A stretch of 64,000 nucleotides of DNA from Opisthocomus hoazin (Eukaryota; Chordata; Aves; Opisthocomiformes; Opisthocomidae). Below, in pieces: positions 11,066 to 23,200 of the stretch. The notes under the pieces were generated by a model, which was given only the letters and a program-made list of their open reading frames with translations, was not told the DNA's origin and ran no database searches. A program made the position numbers and the translations under genes. Position 1 is the first letter of the stretch. Each line of letters begins with the position of its first letter. Where the stretch lies: assembly GCF_030867145.1 (NCBI RefSeq), contig NC_134442.1:325001-389000 (forward strand), given 5' to 3'.

Positions 11066-12658
11066 ACTGATCAGCTGTCCTCACAGGCCTTTACTAGCTT
11101 TTCTCAGAACAGGTTGGTACGTTCTTTGGTTTTCATTTCTGTTGATCATGTTCATACAGGAATGTTTGTATTCACTCCATGCCTCCAGAACCAAGATCGT
11201 AATCTGCTAAATAATACAGACGAGTTCACCACAGTGTCAGAGCTGGCTTCCTGAGGAGCATCTCTGTAGCAAACAACTGCTCTCCCAAGCCCAGCTCCCG
11301 AATGCTGGACTTTTCTTCCTGCTGATGTCAGGACCAGACTCCAGCAACAGCACTCACCATTGCTTGTGCCAGAGCTTGGTTGTCAGTGGGCTTAAGGGGA
11401 GGGAAACAGAGAGAAATGTTGGGAAGTGAGGGCTGCAGTCACTTGTGGGTTCCCGGTGCCACTGGAGATGGTGAATGGATGCTGATGTGCCTGCTTAGGG
11501 CTCTCCCACGTGCAGCAGAGCTGAATGGCAGCTGCCTGGCTTTCTGGAGAGGAAACCAGCCATCCCAGGAGGGCAGTGGGCATCTACAGGGACACCATGT
11601 GCCTGGGGGTGGGCATCCCAAACCAAGGGACCATGCAAGATGGATTCACCCAAAGGAAAAGTGCTATATTGAAGTGTCCACAAGCAAAAAAGGGCTCTGC
11701 CATTCTCGGGGGACACTGTGGACTCACAGCATGACCATGAAAAGATACTGGTGGGTGATTCACATCTCCTTCAGCAAAAGCCCATTGGTGGTTTGCTGTG
11801 CACGCTGGGAAACATCCCGAGCCACAAGAAATGCTCTGAGCCCATTTCACAGCAGTAGACCCCTGGGAAGGAGCTCAGTAGCATTGCTACCCGTCCAGCT
11901 GGACCTGACCAGCACAGCCAGTGTCAAGTCATCCCATAGTCCAAGAGCCAAATTGTCCGGCAGAGCATCACTGCCAACTTGTGGCCCTGTGAGGAGGACA
12001 GGGATGGGGCCGGAAGCACCAGGCCAGATCACGGTGCAGAGTCCTTGCTGCTTTTGTGTTCCACCAGGCCTGGGATGTGGCTGGAGAAGAACTGAGGAGA
12101 ACCATCTCTTAGTACCATCATCCCTCCTGAAAGGTTTCAATGAAAGAGTGAGACTGGCACCTGTGTCAGGACCTTCACTGAGAGAAGAGTTGAACCGAGA
12201 AGCCTCCTTATTGCGCTGCTGTCCTTCAGTCCCTATGCCCAGCACATGTCCTTGAGACAACCTTCCCCATCCCGTTTGTAAAACCTTACACCAAATCCAC
12301 TGCAGGGTGAAGGACCTCAACCAGGGTCCAGCTGTGACCCCACGGAGGGCAAGATCCCTCCTGATTCTTCTGCATGGCTGACAACCTCTGTGATTCTCAC
12401 TGGAAAAAACAAAACATACAGAGGAGAACTTGGGAAACTGTAGATGTTCCCCATGCCCATGGGAGCCCTCAGGAACTGTCCCTCAGTCCAGATATCCAGC
12501 TGAGCTTATTGCTACATGAACAGACAGGAGAAACTGCCCCAGGAGCCTCATTCCAGACCCCACCTCCCTATACCAGCCCCAGCCCCCAGCCAAGTAAGGT
12601 CTCTCCTGTGTTACTGCGATTGTTCCAGGGACCCAAGTGGGACCTAGGGAGGGTAGTT
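11066..12658. other. 3' flank of first OR; no gene recognised
   Basis: The stretch presumably includes the OR 3' UTR. A 291-codon plus-strand open frame at 11380-12255 exists, but its protein is compositionally mixed, shows no domain or homolog I recognise, and is not mirrored in the second OR unit. I treat it as chance. Confidence 0.45.
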
Positions 12659-12805
12659 CACAGAATCATAGAATGGTAGGGATTGAAAGGGACCACTGAG
12701 GGTCATCCAGTCCAATCCCCCTGCCAAAGCAGGGTCACCCAGAGCAGGCTTCACAGGAGCTTGTCCAGGAGGGGCTTGAGTATCTCCAGAGAAGGAGACT
12801 CCACA
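12659..12805 (-). repeat. CR1 3' end (minus sense)
   Basis: Starts with the CR1 terminal text (cacagaatcatagaatggta) and continues through cccctgccaaagcagggtca and ctccagagaaggagactcca. These are the diagnostic antisense CR1 3' UTR and ORF2 terminal sequences, truncated after about 145 bp. Confidence 0.92.
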
Positions 12806-12910
12806 ACCCCAGAGTATGAGGCCATACAGTATGGAATATCCCTCTGGTCAGTTTTGATCAGCTGTGCTGGTTGTGTCCCCTCTCAACTTCTTCCCAGCTG
12901 CCCACTTACT
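12806..12910 (-). mobile_element. LTR relic resembling the 19.4/26 kb ERV LTR
   Basis: The order tatggaata, then tctggtcag, then ctgtgctgg-tgtgtcccct and cttcccagc echoes the inner part of the intact ERV LTR (about 19688-19755) with many changes. It abuts the CR1 3' end, so one inserted into the other or they share a breakpoint. The rest of the LTR is not recognisable. Confidence 0.5.
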
Positions 12911-13039
12911 CACTGGTAGGGAGCAGAATGAGAAATAGAGCAGGTCTTAACATTGGGCAGACATGGAAGAGCAATAGCCAAGACACTGGTGTGGTACGAG
13001 CACTGATTTTTCTTGATTCCAACAGGTGTAGGAAATGGC

Positions 13040-13450
13040 CATCCTTCAGGACATCTGGTTGTCTGGTCCAGAAGAGAAGCCATGCTGGGCTGGCTTTTAT
13101 ATCTTTGGATAGTGAGACCTGCAGCCCATGGAGGACCACGGTAGAGCAGGCTCCAGGCAGGAACTGCTGCCTGTGGAGACAAGCCCATGCAGGAGCAGGT
13201 TTCTTGGCAGGCCCTGTGGCCTGTGGGGGACCCACACAGGAGCAGTCCATTCCTGAAGGACTGTACCCTGTGGAAAGGATCCACTCTGGAGCAGTTTGTG
13301 GAGAACTGCAGCCATTGGGAAGGACCCACAATGGAGAATTTCAGAAACAGAGTGTTGTAGGCTAACTGCCACTCCCATTCCACATCCTCCCTATGACACT
13401 TGGGTGTTAGGAGTTAGGAGTGAAGTTGAGCTTGGGAAGAAATGCGTGAG
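13040..13450 (+). repeat. LTR-like avian repeat with ~40-bp internal units
   Basis: Several similar units follow one another, each ending in a phrase of the type 'gacccac-c-ggagcagt': visible at about 13180, 13230, 13275 and 13325, alternating with 'ctg-a-cc-gtggaaagga'. The pattern is one I associate with interspersed avian LTR-type repeats, but I cannot assign a family name. No coding potential. Confidence 0.5.
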
Positions 13451-15397
13451 GAGTCAAGGATGTCATCATGACGGCAGTCAGGTTTCAGAGGCATGATTGA
13501 CCCATCATCAATCCATGCTGACTGCTTTCGGAAATGTTCTTCTTTTCTAGGTGCACAGAAATGCCAAAGTGACCTTGTACAGCCTGGGGTTCCCTGGGGT
13601 GACTTTCTGACCTCTTTCAACAACAGCCGCAACATTGCCTTGTCCTCACTCACAAGAGCCCTTGACCAATGCCAAGAAGTTTGGAAAGGGATATTCCAAA
13701 GAAATGTTGATCTGTTGCTATAACTTCATAACCCCTATTCTGCCTGTTAAATAATGTATTGAATTTCTCTAATTTTTCATATATTTTCACCTGTCCTGAC
13801 TATTTCCAAGGTAATTTTTTCAGATGCAGTCTGCCTAGACAAAGGCCTTTTCCATTATTGTCCAGTTTTCTCCTCCCTTTACTCTTTGTTCATTCAGATT
13901 CCTGTCACCTGCCGAGCTGCTGCTTTGACATCAGGGAGGTAAAAGTTTGCCTGCCTTTCAGCAGTCTCATTGTCTCCTTAGCCAACTCTCTATGTTTATA
14001 ATTAGTTTTTTTCCTGTACCTATCTACAATATTTCTCATAAGTTTATGCCTTATAGGAAGGCAACCTCATTAGATGTAGATTGTAATTACCATATAATTG
14101 CAGAGTGTGTTTTGTTTATGGAACTTAATTATGCTTTAATTTTTCTTTTCTTGCAAATAGGAGAACTCCTGCTGTGCCTGTGGGCAGCCAGCTCTCTATG
14201 GAGAGGAGGTGGGAGATGGTGCAATGGAGCTGTAACATCCAGCTGCAGAGATCAGTGGAGAAGTCTGATGCAAAGAGCAGTGAGACAAGTACCAGGTGGC
14301 CGATGAGAGAAATGTTGAGGTTTGGGAGGTGAGGAGCAAAGTTACCCATGGAGTGTCAGATGTCAAGGGACAGCTTTTCCTACCTGTCCAGACTTCCTGA
14401 GAAGACACCCTGGAGCAATATCACTTGGACAATATTTCTACCACTTCTTCTGTAAGCTGAAAAGCAATTAGAAAAATCCCTTAAAATAAATAAATATTTT
14501 TATTAGGCACAGTATGACATCTTTCTCCTTATCTACACTATGGAAAACCTCCAGCTAGCAGTAGAAGTCTTGAAGAATTGAAGAAAATTACATGAGCTTG
14601 TTAGCTTAGCACTTTCTGTATTTTAATGAGCCCCATGGGGTATTTGGTGTTGAGTCCCTGAAGCTCAGATACTGAGAGAAGATAAAAAAAGATGCTCAAG
14701 AAGTCAGAAGCAAAACTGAAAGTACCTGGAAGCATTGATTGGCCCCACTGAGGGCCATTACTGACAAAGCCTCCCCAGGGACTCCTTAGAGCAGAGAATG
14801 GGAGGCCAAGTTTGCAGGTAGGCAAAGGCACTGTGCAGGTGGCTGCAATGCTGAGAAAACCCTCTGCCTGCTTTATGAAGCAGAAAGGCCAAGGCCTCAG
14901 CCCCAGGCCCTGGGAAGGCAGATGCTGTCCCTCACCTGTGGCTCAGGGCTCTTCTTGTAGACAGTTGGATGTGAGGGTGAGCAATGACAAGTGTAGGAAA
15001 ATTTTGCAAAACCTCCCAGCATCCCTAAGAAGGCGCGAGGATGAAACACACTTCAGAGCTTCAAAGAAAGTTTCTCCTGGTAGGCCTTGATGGTAGAGGC
15101 AACTGCCATAGCAAAGGGCCCACAGCCTTTGGTCCTGTTGAAGCTTTTCGCCCTGTCAGAGTCCTTAGCCATCTTGACTGCGAGCTGTCCTACACTGTCC
15201 CATGCCTGCACTTCTTTCCCTTCAGCCTGTAGTCACACATCTTTACTTCCTACCCAGCACTCACATCAGCGTTTCTGCACCTTCACTGATGTCTGTCCAC
15301 GCTCACTGGTATTTCCTTCAAATTCAAATCCATGGGCTGAATCAGATTCCCTTTGGGTGACACCCACAAATCCATGGGCACTTATGGAATGCACCCA
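13451..15397. other. No recognisable feature
   Basis: About 1.9 kb with an AT-rich part at 13,740-14,160 and 14,400-14,640. I find no conserved frame, RNA gene or named repeat. Confidence 0.45.
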
Positions 15398-15711
15398 TGA
15401 GTGCTGAGGGAGCTGGCAGATGTCATTGCTGAGCCACTCACCATCATCTCTGAAATCCTGGAAAACAGGAGAGGTACTCGAGGACTGGAGAAAATCCAGT
15501 GTCACTCCAGTCTTCATAAAGAGCAAGAAAGAGTATCTAGGGAACCACAGGCTGGTCAACAATCCCTCTGTCTTAGGAAAGATGATGGAGCAACACATTC
15601 CTGAGATTGTCATCATCAAGCAAGTGGAGGAAAAGAAGGTTATCAGGAGTAGTCAACATTGATTCACCAAGGGGAAACCATGCTTGACCAATCTGATAGC
15701 TCTCACAAAAT
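15398..15711 (+). repeat. CR1 ORF2 fragment (plus sense)
   Basis: Contains the pre-RT text (cacccatgagtgctgaggga, then gcagatgtcattgctgagcc), followed by the start of RT through '[14 protein letters not shown]'. It stops at about 15711, where the sequence flips to an antisense CR1 3' end. Internal deletions break the frame. Confidence 0.88.
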
Positions 15712-16180
15712 CACAGATTGATAGGGGATGGAAGGGACCTCTGTGGGTCATCTAGTCCAACTCCCCTGCCAAAGCAGGGTGACCTACAGCAGACTGCACA
15801 GCACCGCATCCAGGTGGGTCTCGAATATCTCCAGAGAACGAGACTCCACAACCTCCCTGCACAACCTGTTCCAGGGCTCCATCAACCTCAGAGGGAAGAA
15901 GTTCTTCCTCATGTTCAGACGGAACTTCCTCTGCTTCAGTTTTTGCCCGTTGCCCCTTGTCTTGTCACTGAGCACCACAGAACAGAGTCTGGCCCCATCC
16001 TCTTGACACCCACCCTTAAGATATTTATAGGCATTTATTAGGTCCTCTCTCAGCCTTCTCTTCTTCAGGCTGAACAAGCCCAGCTCCCTCAGCCTCTCCT
16101 CTTAGGGGAGAAATGCTCCAGTCCCCTCATCATCCTCCTCCTAGCTGTCCATTGGACATTCTCCAGTAGCTCCTCATCTT
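15712..16180 (-). repeat. CR1 3' end and ORF2 C-terminus (minus sense)
   Basis: Starts with an antisense CR1 3' terminus at about 15712 and runs through the ORF2 C-terminal frame; minus strand 16077-15784 encodes a clean 97-residue CR1 tail ('[23 protein letters not shown]' and on to the ORF end). Together with the plus-sense piece ending at 15711 it makes a tail-to-tail arrangement. Confidence 0.9.
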
Positions 16181-16284
16181 TTCTGAGATCAGCTTCACCT
16201 CCACCACAGGCCGTCAGGACTGCAGAGACACAGCAGACAGAAACACCTCCTGGTCTTGCCAAAAGAAGGGTTTGCTCTCTTGGT

Positions 16285-16400
16285 GGGCACCTCATTTCTT
16301 CTTTACATTGCCATCTACCATCCCCTCCAGCACGTCTCTGCTCTGAAGAAAAGCCTTTGCACACACAAGGCCTTGGGCACTTGGTAGCGGGTTTCTTTTT
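16285..16400 (-). repeat. Unknown interspersed repeat, copy B
   Basis: Reverse-complement relative of 6508-6620, sharing tgggcacttgg, tgctctgaag and ctcatttcttctttacattg on the plus strand. Family unknown. Confidence 0.55.
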
Positions 16401-17279
16401 GCAAGTCTGCTCTCAGCCCAGCTGAGGTGTTGCAGCCAGGCATGCACCAATGGCTTCAGCCCTAGGCACAGGAAGAAGCAGCTGAAAACCTGAAGGCTAT
16501 CTCTTCATCCCACTTGGAGGGAAGAACAGCTGAGGCATGTTGGGACAGCTCAGATGCTTGGGGTTGTGTGATGGATGGGTACAAGATGAGGAGTAGACAC
16601 AGGCCAGAAAGTTCAGGAGGGAGCTGCCCTGAGTGTGAAGGAGCTGCTCAGATGTTTTATGATCCCCTATAGGATGAACCAGGTGGGTGAGTCTTTCTGG
16701 CTAAGGGTCAGAGGAGAAACTGGTAAGGGTGACATTATGGTGGGAGACAAAGAATGAATTAATGTCCCTTTGATGGCTTTAATTACCTTCACATTCTCTG
16801 GAAGGGGACAACAAAAACATCGAGTCAGTCCTGGAGGTTTCTGGAGGCGCTTGGTCAAGACACAGCTTGGGACAAAAATCTTTGTAGCTCAGCTGCCAGG
16901 CCTGTTAACAATGGTGATGCTCATATGTAACTGTTACTCAAAAAGAAGGAAAAATCCATTCATGGATGTAAATACCAGTGTCAACCTTGGCTGTCATGAC
17001 CGTGAAATACTGGAGACTGCTCTCCCATGCAGAAAGAGAGCAGAAGAATGCATATGATATGCCTCAAAGTATCAGATTTTGGCCTAGTCTTGTGACTTTT
17101 ATTGGGGAAGCCCACGTGAGCAGCACACAAGGGCATCAGAGCTCAGTACAGCTGCTCTTCAAGGACAGTGCCTTTCAAGCAGGAGACTGTGCGTGTCAGT
17201 AGTCAGGAAAACAAGCAGAGCTTTTGGGAGAGAACCTTGGGGAAACAGGAAACTCAAGGAGAAGATCCATGAAAAAAAG
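16401..17279. other. No recognisable feature
   Basis: No conserved frame, RNA gene or known repeat seen. Confidence 0.4.
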
Positions 17280-17960
17280 GAAGCATAGAAGTGGTAGACA
17301 CAAGTATGGAAACAAAGGAGGGATTCAGGAATGCAGCTGGTTTTAGAAAAGCCAGAGCTCCCCCAGATTTCACACTTGCAAGAGAGTTCAAGGCCACAGC
17401 AATGAGTGGTTACTTCTTTAAAACACATAAAGAAGAAACAAAGATACTGTGTGGCTACTGCAGCATTCAGGAAGAGAAGAGACAGCTATGTCTGAGACTG
17501 TCTGTGTGTTCTTTTCCTCAGCCTTCACCAGCAAGGCTTCAATGTTCTTGGTGCCTAAGTGGAAGAACCCTAGGTGAAACCCAGCAGTGGGTGGAGATCA
17601 AGTCAGGGGTCCCTTAGATAAGGTCAACCCTTGATAGGCCATTGGACTAAATGGGGTGAATCCAAGGATGTTGAGAGATTAGGCCGATGTTATAGCAGGG
17701 CTACTCTGCTACATTTTGGAAGGTCATTGTGACTGGAGAAAGCAGAAAGCAGCTCTTGCGTACGTCTGCTACAGAGGCCCAAGGACTGAGCAGGGGAATT
17801 GCAGGCTGCAGTGACAGAGGCCAGGAGCTGTGTGGCTGGGCAGCATCTCTGTGGAAATGGCTCTGGTGGTTCTTAACTTTCACTAGGCAAAAAACGAGCC
17901 AGCAGCAAAGGCAGCCAACAGCATCCTGGACTGTATGAGCAGGAGCCCAGCCAAAAGCAG
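17280..17960 (+). repeat. Old CR1 relic (plus sense)
   Basis: The clearest parts are 17500-17690 (cttttcctcagccttcacc, then an eroded '[14 protein letters not shown]' region) and 17885-17960 (gagccagcagcaaaggcagcc, then atcctggactgtatgagcag), both sense-strand CR1 ORF2. The stretch between is weaker. No frame remains. Confidence 0.55.
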
Positions 17961-18631
17961 TCATTATCACCCTCTGCTCAGCACCTTTCGCACAATACCC
18001 TGCACAATGACAGTGAGACAATGGCACAGAGGAACCTGTTCGTTGGAGGCCAGATAAGGTGGTAATCCTCCAATTATCCTTCAAGTGTTTGTGTGATTTC
18101 CCTAAGAGTATCAATATCTACCACAACACCACTCACAAAAGCATTGATCTGCCTAAATATAAATATCTGTGTGCTAGCAATCTGCGTCTGTGGTAGCCCC
18201 TCTAGGCAATGTCAGTGGAATCAGTATTTGGAATACAAGGCATGACACCCAGTCCACAAGTACAGGTCTGAAGGGGTTCATGTGAAGGATGGTCTTGCAA
18301 AAGTCACCCTTTGTATTCCCTGGGTGGCATGGCCACTGCTAATTGCCCTCTCCAGAGAGTGGAAGAGTCTGGATCCCCTCCTCAGCACAGACTCCTTGCC
18401 AGGACACCGCAGACATGGGGGTAGCTCACCTGGCTCTTAAGGGCACTTCACTTCGTATCTCTTTGGATCTGTGTGGTGCTTTTCTGTGACTACTCTTTCT
18501 ACACAGACAATCATAAAAAGACAACCATTTCATAAGAGATGGCCATAAAGGCCCTGCTATGGACGAGAAAGCTCACCATGGGCTCTGGAGGCAGCAAGGA
18601 AGGCTATGATAGTCACCAGAAAATTCCAGGA
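17961..18631. other. No recognisable feature
   Basis: No conserved frame, RNA gene or known repeat seen. Confidence 0.4.
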
Positions 18632-18775
18632 AGAATCACAGAATCATAGAATATTTGGGGTTGCAAGGGACCTTTCAAAGTCATCTAGTCCACCCCCCTT
18701 CTCCAGCGAGCAGGAACATCTTCAACTAGATCAGGTTGCTCAGAGCCCCGTCCAACCTGAGCTTGAATGTGTGAA
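18632..18775 (-). repeat. CR1 3' end, divergent subtype (minus sense)
   Basis: Begins aatcacagaatcatagaata and continues with the variant text ggttgcaagggacctttcaa and ccaacctgagcttgaatgtg. This is an older CR1 subfamily than those at 31.8 and 45.3 kb. About 145 bp, strongly 5' truncated. Confidence 0.85.
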
Positions 18776-19383
18776 AACATGCTCTTTCTGTTCCTTCTGT
18801 ATCTTCACAATCCATCTTTTTTGTCAAGCAATATTTTTATATCTGATATTCTTAGCATTGCCTCTGTTTAGAATTTAGCCCAGACTGCAAGAAATTTTTT
18901 GTCCTGCTCTTTCTGCAGTCTTTTTTTGCTTTTTTTTCTTCTTATACTCTTTTGCCTTCCATTCATTTAACAGTAACCGAACAATATTTATTGTCTGTGC
19001 AGGTAAAGACTTTTGCCAATAATATTAGTTACACTTGAAATTCTGATATAATTGTTTTGCAAAGGTATAGGCAGGCGGAACAAAATTATTTGCTGTCGAC
19101 ATGAGGCCTCACCCGTTCAGAATACATTTAATATTGTACAACTGAGTCAAAAGATTCTTTATCTGTTATTTTTAATAGACTAAAAAGCTGTACATAGTAG
19201 AAGAAATATTGAAAAACTGTTTTGAAAAATAGTTACAGTTGAAAGCTTCCATGTCTGTTAAGTCTCAGTTTACACTATTTTCCTTATGCTGTTTATGTCA
19301 ATATTTAATGCTCTTTCTCCTCTCTCTGCTGCAAATACACTCGCTTTTGGCTAATGTAGATCAGAAGAACTTGATTGAAGCAT
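18776..19383. other. AT-rich flank of the ERV insertion
   Basis: AT-rich sequence without recognised features; the last five bases (19379-19383, AGCAT) are the left target-site duplication of the ERV. Confidence 0.6.
19379..19383. repeat. ERV target-site duplication, left
   Basis: AGCAT, matching 26029-26033. Five-base duplications are usual for ERV-L and several other retroviral integrases. Confidence 0.88.
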
Positions 19384-19797
19384 TGTTTTGGTTTCGGCTG
19401 CCGCCGGCAACAAAAGCGCCACGCGGCCGCCCCTCCCCCCGCCGGCGTGCGGAGGAGAATGAAAAGAAAGAGGCAGAAACTGGTGGGTCGGGATAAGGGC
19501 AGTTTAACAGAACAGCAAACAGAGGGAAAACAGGAACAACAACGATACAGATAAGGAGAAAACACAACCACGAACCGTACAACAGCCGCTCTCCCGAAAC
19601 CGGACCGGCGCTGCGCCCGCCCAAGCCGCGAGAGCCTTCCCGCCGCACCGCCCCCCCCCCACCGGAACCCAGCGTGACGTCACATGGTATGGAATACCGG
19701 GCTCTGTTTGGCCAGGTGGGGTCAGCCCCCACCCCCCGGCTGTGTCCCTTCCTGGAGTCCGGTGAAAATTAACCCTGTTCTGGCCAAACCCAGGACA
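19384..19797 (-). repeat. ERV 3' LTR
   Basis: 414 bp, same length as and apparently identical to 25615-26028. It holds the perfect CRE palindrome TGACGTCA at 19675-19682, GC-box runs and a long C/G homopolymer, but no evident TATAAA and no AATAAA, so promoter and polyadenylation use non-canonical signals. In element sense the end abutting the internal region (19797) is preceded by the polypurine tract. Confidence 0.95.
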
Positions 19798-19816
19798 TTA
19801 TCCACCCCTTATTCCA
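19798..19816 (-). promoter_or_regulatory. ERV polypurine tract
   Basis: On the minus strand a purine-rich run (AATAAGGGGTGGATAA) lies directly upstream of the 3' LTR. This is the position where the plus-strand primer of reverse transcription is made. The run is interrupted by two T residues, so the exact primer limits are uncertain. Confidence 0.6.
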
Positions 19817-20290
19817 TACCATCTACGTCATGCCCAGGTCCCCCACTGTCCGGTTGATCACCATCACTTCTCCTGTCTCCAGATATCATTCCCTTAGTCT
19901 ATGGATCATCACTCTAAAGTGTCCATTGAGTTCATTTAATCCATGACTTCAGGCTCCATCTGTCGTTATGGTCTTCCATGGCGGGAGAGGTGATGTGTGG
20001 TGATGGGCGGTCACTTGCTGCATCCGGAGCTCACGGCTGATGTATCTGGTGCAGCCCGTGCCCACAGTCTGCAGGAGATGTTGATCTTGATGAAGTTGCT
20101 GGATGCCAGTTGTTGAAAACCAGGTCCAGTTCCATCATTGCTGTGCTCTGCTAGGTTTTCATCGAAAAAGTCCATCCTTCTTTAATCTGGACAATTCTTA
20201 CTATGCTACTACTGGTACAAAATATAACAATTATAACAGTGATAACAGACAGTGACAGGGTTATTTAACAACTAACTTTATACAATTTAT
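19817..20290 (-). other. ERV 3' non-coding interval where env would lie
   Basis: About 470 bp between the pol stop and the polypurine tract. No frame, signal peptide or membrane anchor is present, and the length is too short for env. The element therefore never encoded, or has entirely lost, an envelope. Confidence 0.8.
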
Positions 20291-23200
20291 TTATGGACTA
20301 TTCTCGCCCAAAATTAAATCCCCATGAGGTACACATCGGACTTCCCCATCCTTCCGCATTACCCACCAGGTACACCCAGGTCCTTGAGCAAAAGCAATCC
20401 CGCGGACGGGCTTGCCTTTGCCCGAGGCAGGACTAACCCAAACCGTCTTCCCTAACATGTTCCGCATGTGCACTACAGGGACTTTATCCCCTTCTACTGG
20501 GCGCTGAGGTTTTGACTGGGCAGGACCAGCCTGGTTGGTGGACCCTCTGGTGTTAACCAACCAGGTGGCCTTTGCTAAATGGGTATCCCAATTTTTGAAA
20601 GTCCCACCCCCCATTGCCCTCAAAGTGGTTTTTAGCAGCCCATTGTAACGTTCAATCTTTCCCGAGGCTGGTGCATGGTAGGGGATGTGATACACCCACT
20701 CAATACCGTGTTCTTTGGCCCAGGTGTCTATGAGGCTGTTGCGAAAATGAGTCCCGTTGTCCGACTCAATTCTTTCGGGAGTGCCATGTCGCCACAGGAC
20801 TTGTTTTTCCAGGCCCAGGATGGTATTCCGGGCGGTGGCATCGGGCACAGGGTAGGTTTCCAGCCATCCGGTGGTGGCCTCCACCATTGTGAGCACATAG
20901 CGCTTGCCTTGGCGGGTCTGTGGCAGTGTGATGTAGTCAATCTGCCAAGCCTCCCCATATTTATATTTTAGCCATCGTCCTCCAGACCACTGAGGCTTTA
21001 CCCGCTTGGCTTGCTTGATTGCAGCGCATGTCTCACATTCATGGATAACCTGTGCAATAGTGTCTATGGTCAAGTCCACCCCTCGGTCACGAGCCCATCG
21101 GTATGTCGCGTCTCTTCCTTGGTGGCCCGAGGTGTCATGGGCCCACCGAGCTATAAAGAGTTCACCCTTATGTTGCCAGTCCAGATCCACCTGAGCCACT
21201 TCAATCTTAGCAGCCTGATCTACCTGGTGGTTGTTTTGATGTTCTTCAGTGGCCCGACTCTTAGGGACGTGGGCGTCCACGTGACGGACTTTTACAGCCA
21301 ACTGCTCCAGACGGGCAGCAATATCTTGCCACAATGGGGCAGCCCAGATAGGTTTGCCTCTGCGCTGCCAGTTGTTCTTCTTCCATTGCTGCAGCCACCC
21401 CCACAAGGCATTGGCCACCATCCAAGAGTCAGTGTAAAGATAGAGCACTGGCCACTTCTCTCGCCTGGCAATGTCTAAAGCCAGCTGGATGGCTTTCACC
21501 TCTGCAAACTGGCTCGACTCACCTTCTCCCTCGGCAGTTTCCGCGACTTGTCGTGTAGGGCTCCATACAGCAGCCTTCCACCTCCGCTGCTTCCCCACAA
21601 TGCGACAGGACCCATCCGTGAACAGGGCATACTGTTTCTTATCTTCTGGCAGCTGGTTATACAGTGGGGCCTCTTCAGCACGTGTCACCTCCTCCTCTGG
21701 CGATGCTCCAAAATCTTTGCCTTCTGGCCAGTCCATAATGACCTCCAGAATTCCTGGGCGACTGGGGTTTCCCATTCGGGCGCGCTGGGTGATCAGAGCG
21801 ACCCACTTACTCCACGTAGCATCAGTGGCATGATGCGTAGAGGGGACCCTCTCTTTGAACATCCAGCCCAGGACCGGCAATCGTGGAGCTAGGAGGAGCT
21901 GTGCTTCAGTGCCGACCACTTCTGAAGCAGCTCGAACGCCTTCATATGCTGCCAGAATCTCTTTTTCAGTGGGAGTATAGCGGGCCTCGGATCCTTTGTA
22001 TCCCCGGCTCCAGAACCCCAGGGGTCGACCTCGAGTCTCCCCTGGTGCTTTCTGCCAGAGACTCCAGGTTGGGCCATTCTCCCCGGCTGCGGTGTAGAGC
22101 ACGTTTTTGACATCTTGCCCTGACCGGACTGGACCAAGGGCTACGGCATGAACTATCTCCCGTTTAATTTGTTCAAATGCCTGTCGTTGCTCAGGGCCCC
22201 ATTCAAAATCATTCTTCTTCCGGGTCACGTGGTACAGAGGACTCACAATTTGGCTGTAATTTGGGATGTGCATCCTCCAAAAACCCACAACACCCAGGAA
22301 GGCCTGTGCTTCCTTTTTGCTGGTTGGTGGAGACATAGCTGCTATTTTGTTGATGACATCCAATGGGATTTGACGGCGCCCATCCTGCCATTTTATTCCC
22401 AAAAACTGGATCTCTTGCGCAGGTCCCTTGACTTTACTTCGCTTAATGGCGAAACCGGCTTTCAGAAGGATTTGAACTATTTTCTCCCCTTTCTCAAAAA
22501 CTTCCTCCGCTGTGTCGCCCCATATAATGATGTCATCGATGTACTGCAGATGTTCTGGGGCTTCACCCTTTTCCAGTGCAGTCTGGATTAGTCCATGGCA
22601 AATGGTGGGACTGTGTTTCCACCCCTGGGGCAGTCGATTCCAGGTGTACTGGATGCCCCTCCAGGTGAAAGCAAACTGTGGCCTGCACTCTGCTGCCAAA
22701 GGGATGGAGAAGAATGCATTAGCGATGTCAATTGTAGCGTACCACTTGGCTGCCTTTGACTCCAGCTGATACTGAAGTTCTAGCATGTCTGGCACGGCAG
22801 CACTCAGCGGTGGTGTGACTTCATTCAGGCCACGGTAGTCTATTGTCAGTCTCCACTCTCCAGTAGATTTTCTCACTGGCCATATGGGACTATTAAAGGG
22901 TGAGCGAGTTTTGCTGATCACTCCTTGACTCTCCAGCTGGCGGATCAGCTGATGAATGGGGAGAAGGGAGTCTCGGTTGGTACGATACTGTCGCCGGTGC
23001 ACCGTTGTGGTCGCGATTGGTACCTGTTGTTCTTCAACCCTCAGCAACCCCACAACGGAAGGATCCTCCGAGAGACCAGGCAAAATGGACAGCTGTTTAA
23101 TTTCTTCCGTCTCCACAGCAGCTATGCCAAAAGCCCACCGATACCCCTTTGGGTCCTTGAAATAGCCTCTCCTAAGATAGTCTATCCCAAGGATGCACGG

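Noticed and set aside
11380-12255. 291-codon plus-strand open frame downstream of the first OR
   Set aside because: No domain, signal or low-complexity pattern of a real protein; overlapped by long frames on the other strand; not present after the second OR although that region is a duplicate.
19361-19732. 123-codon minus-strand frame inside the ERV LTR, repeated at 25583-25963
   Set aside because: It occurs twice only because the LTRs are identical; no ATG context or domain supports a protein.
20675-22591. Plus-strand frames of up to 155 codons across the ERV
   Set aside because: Antisense shadows of the intact pol gene.
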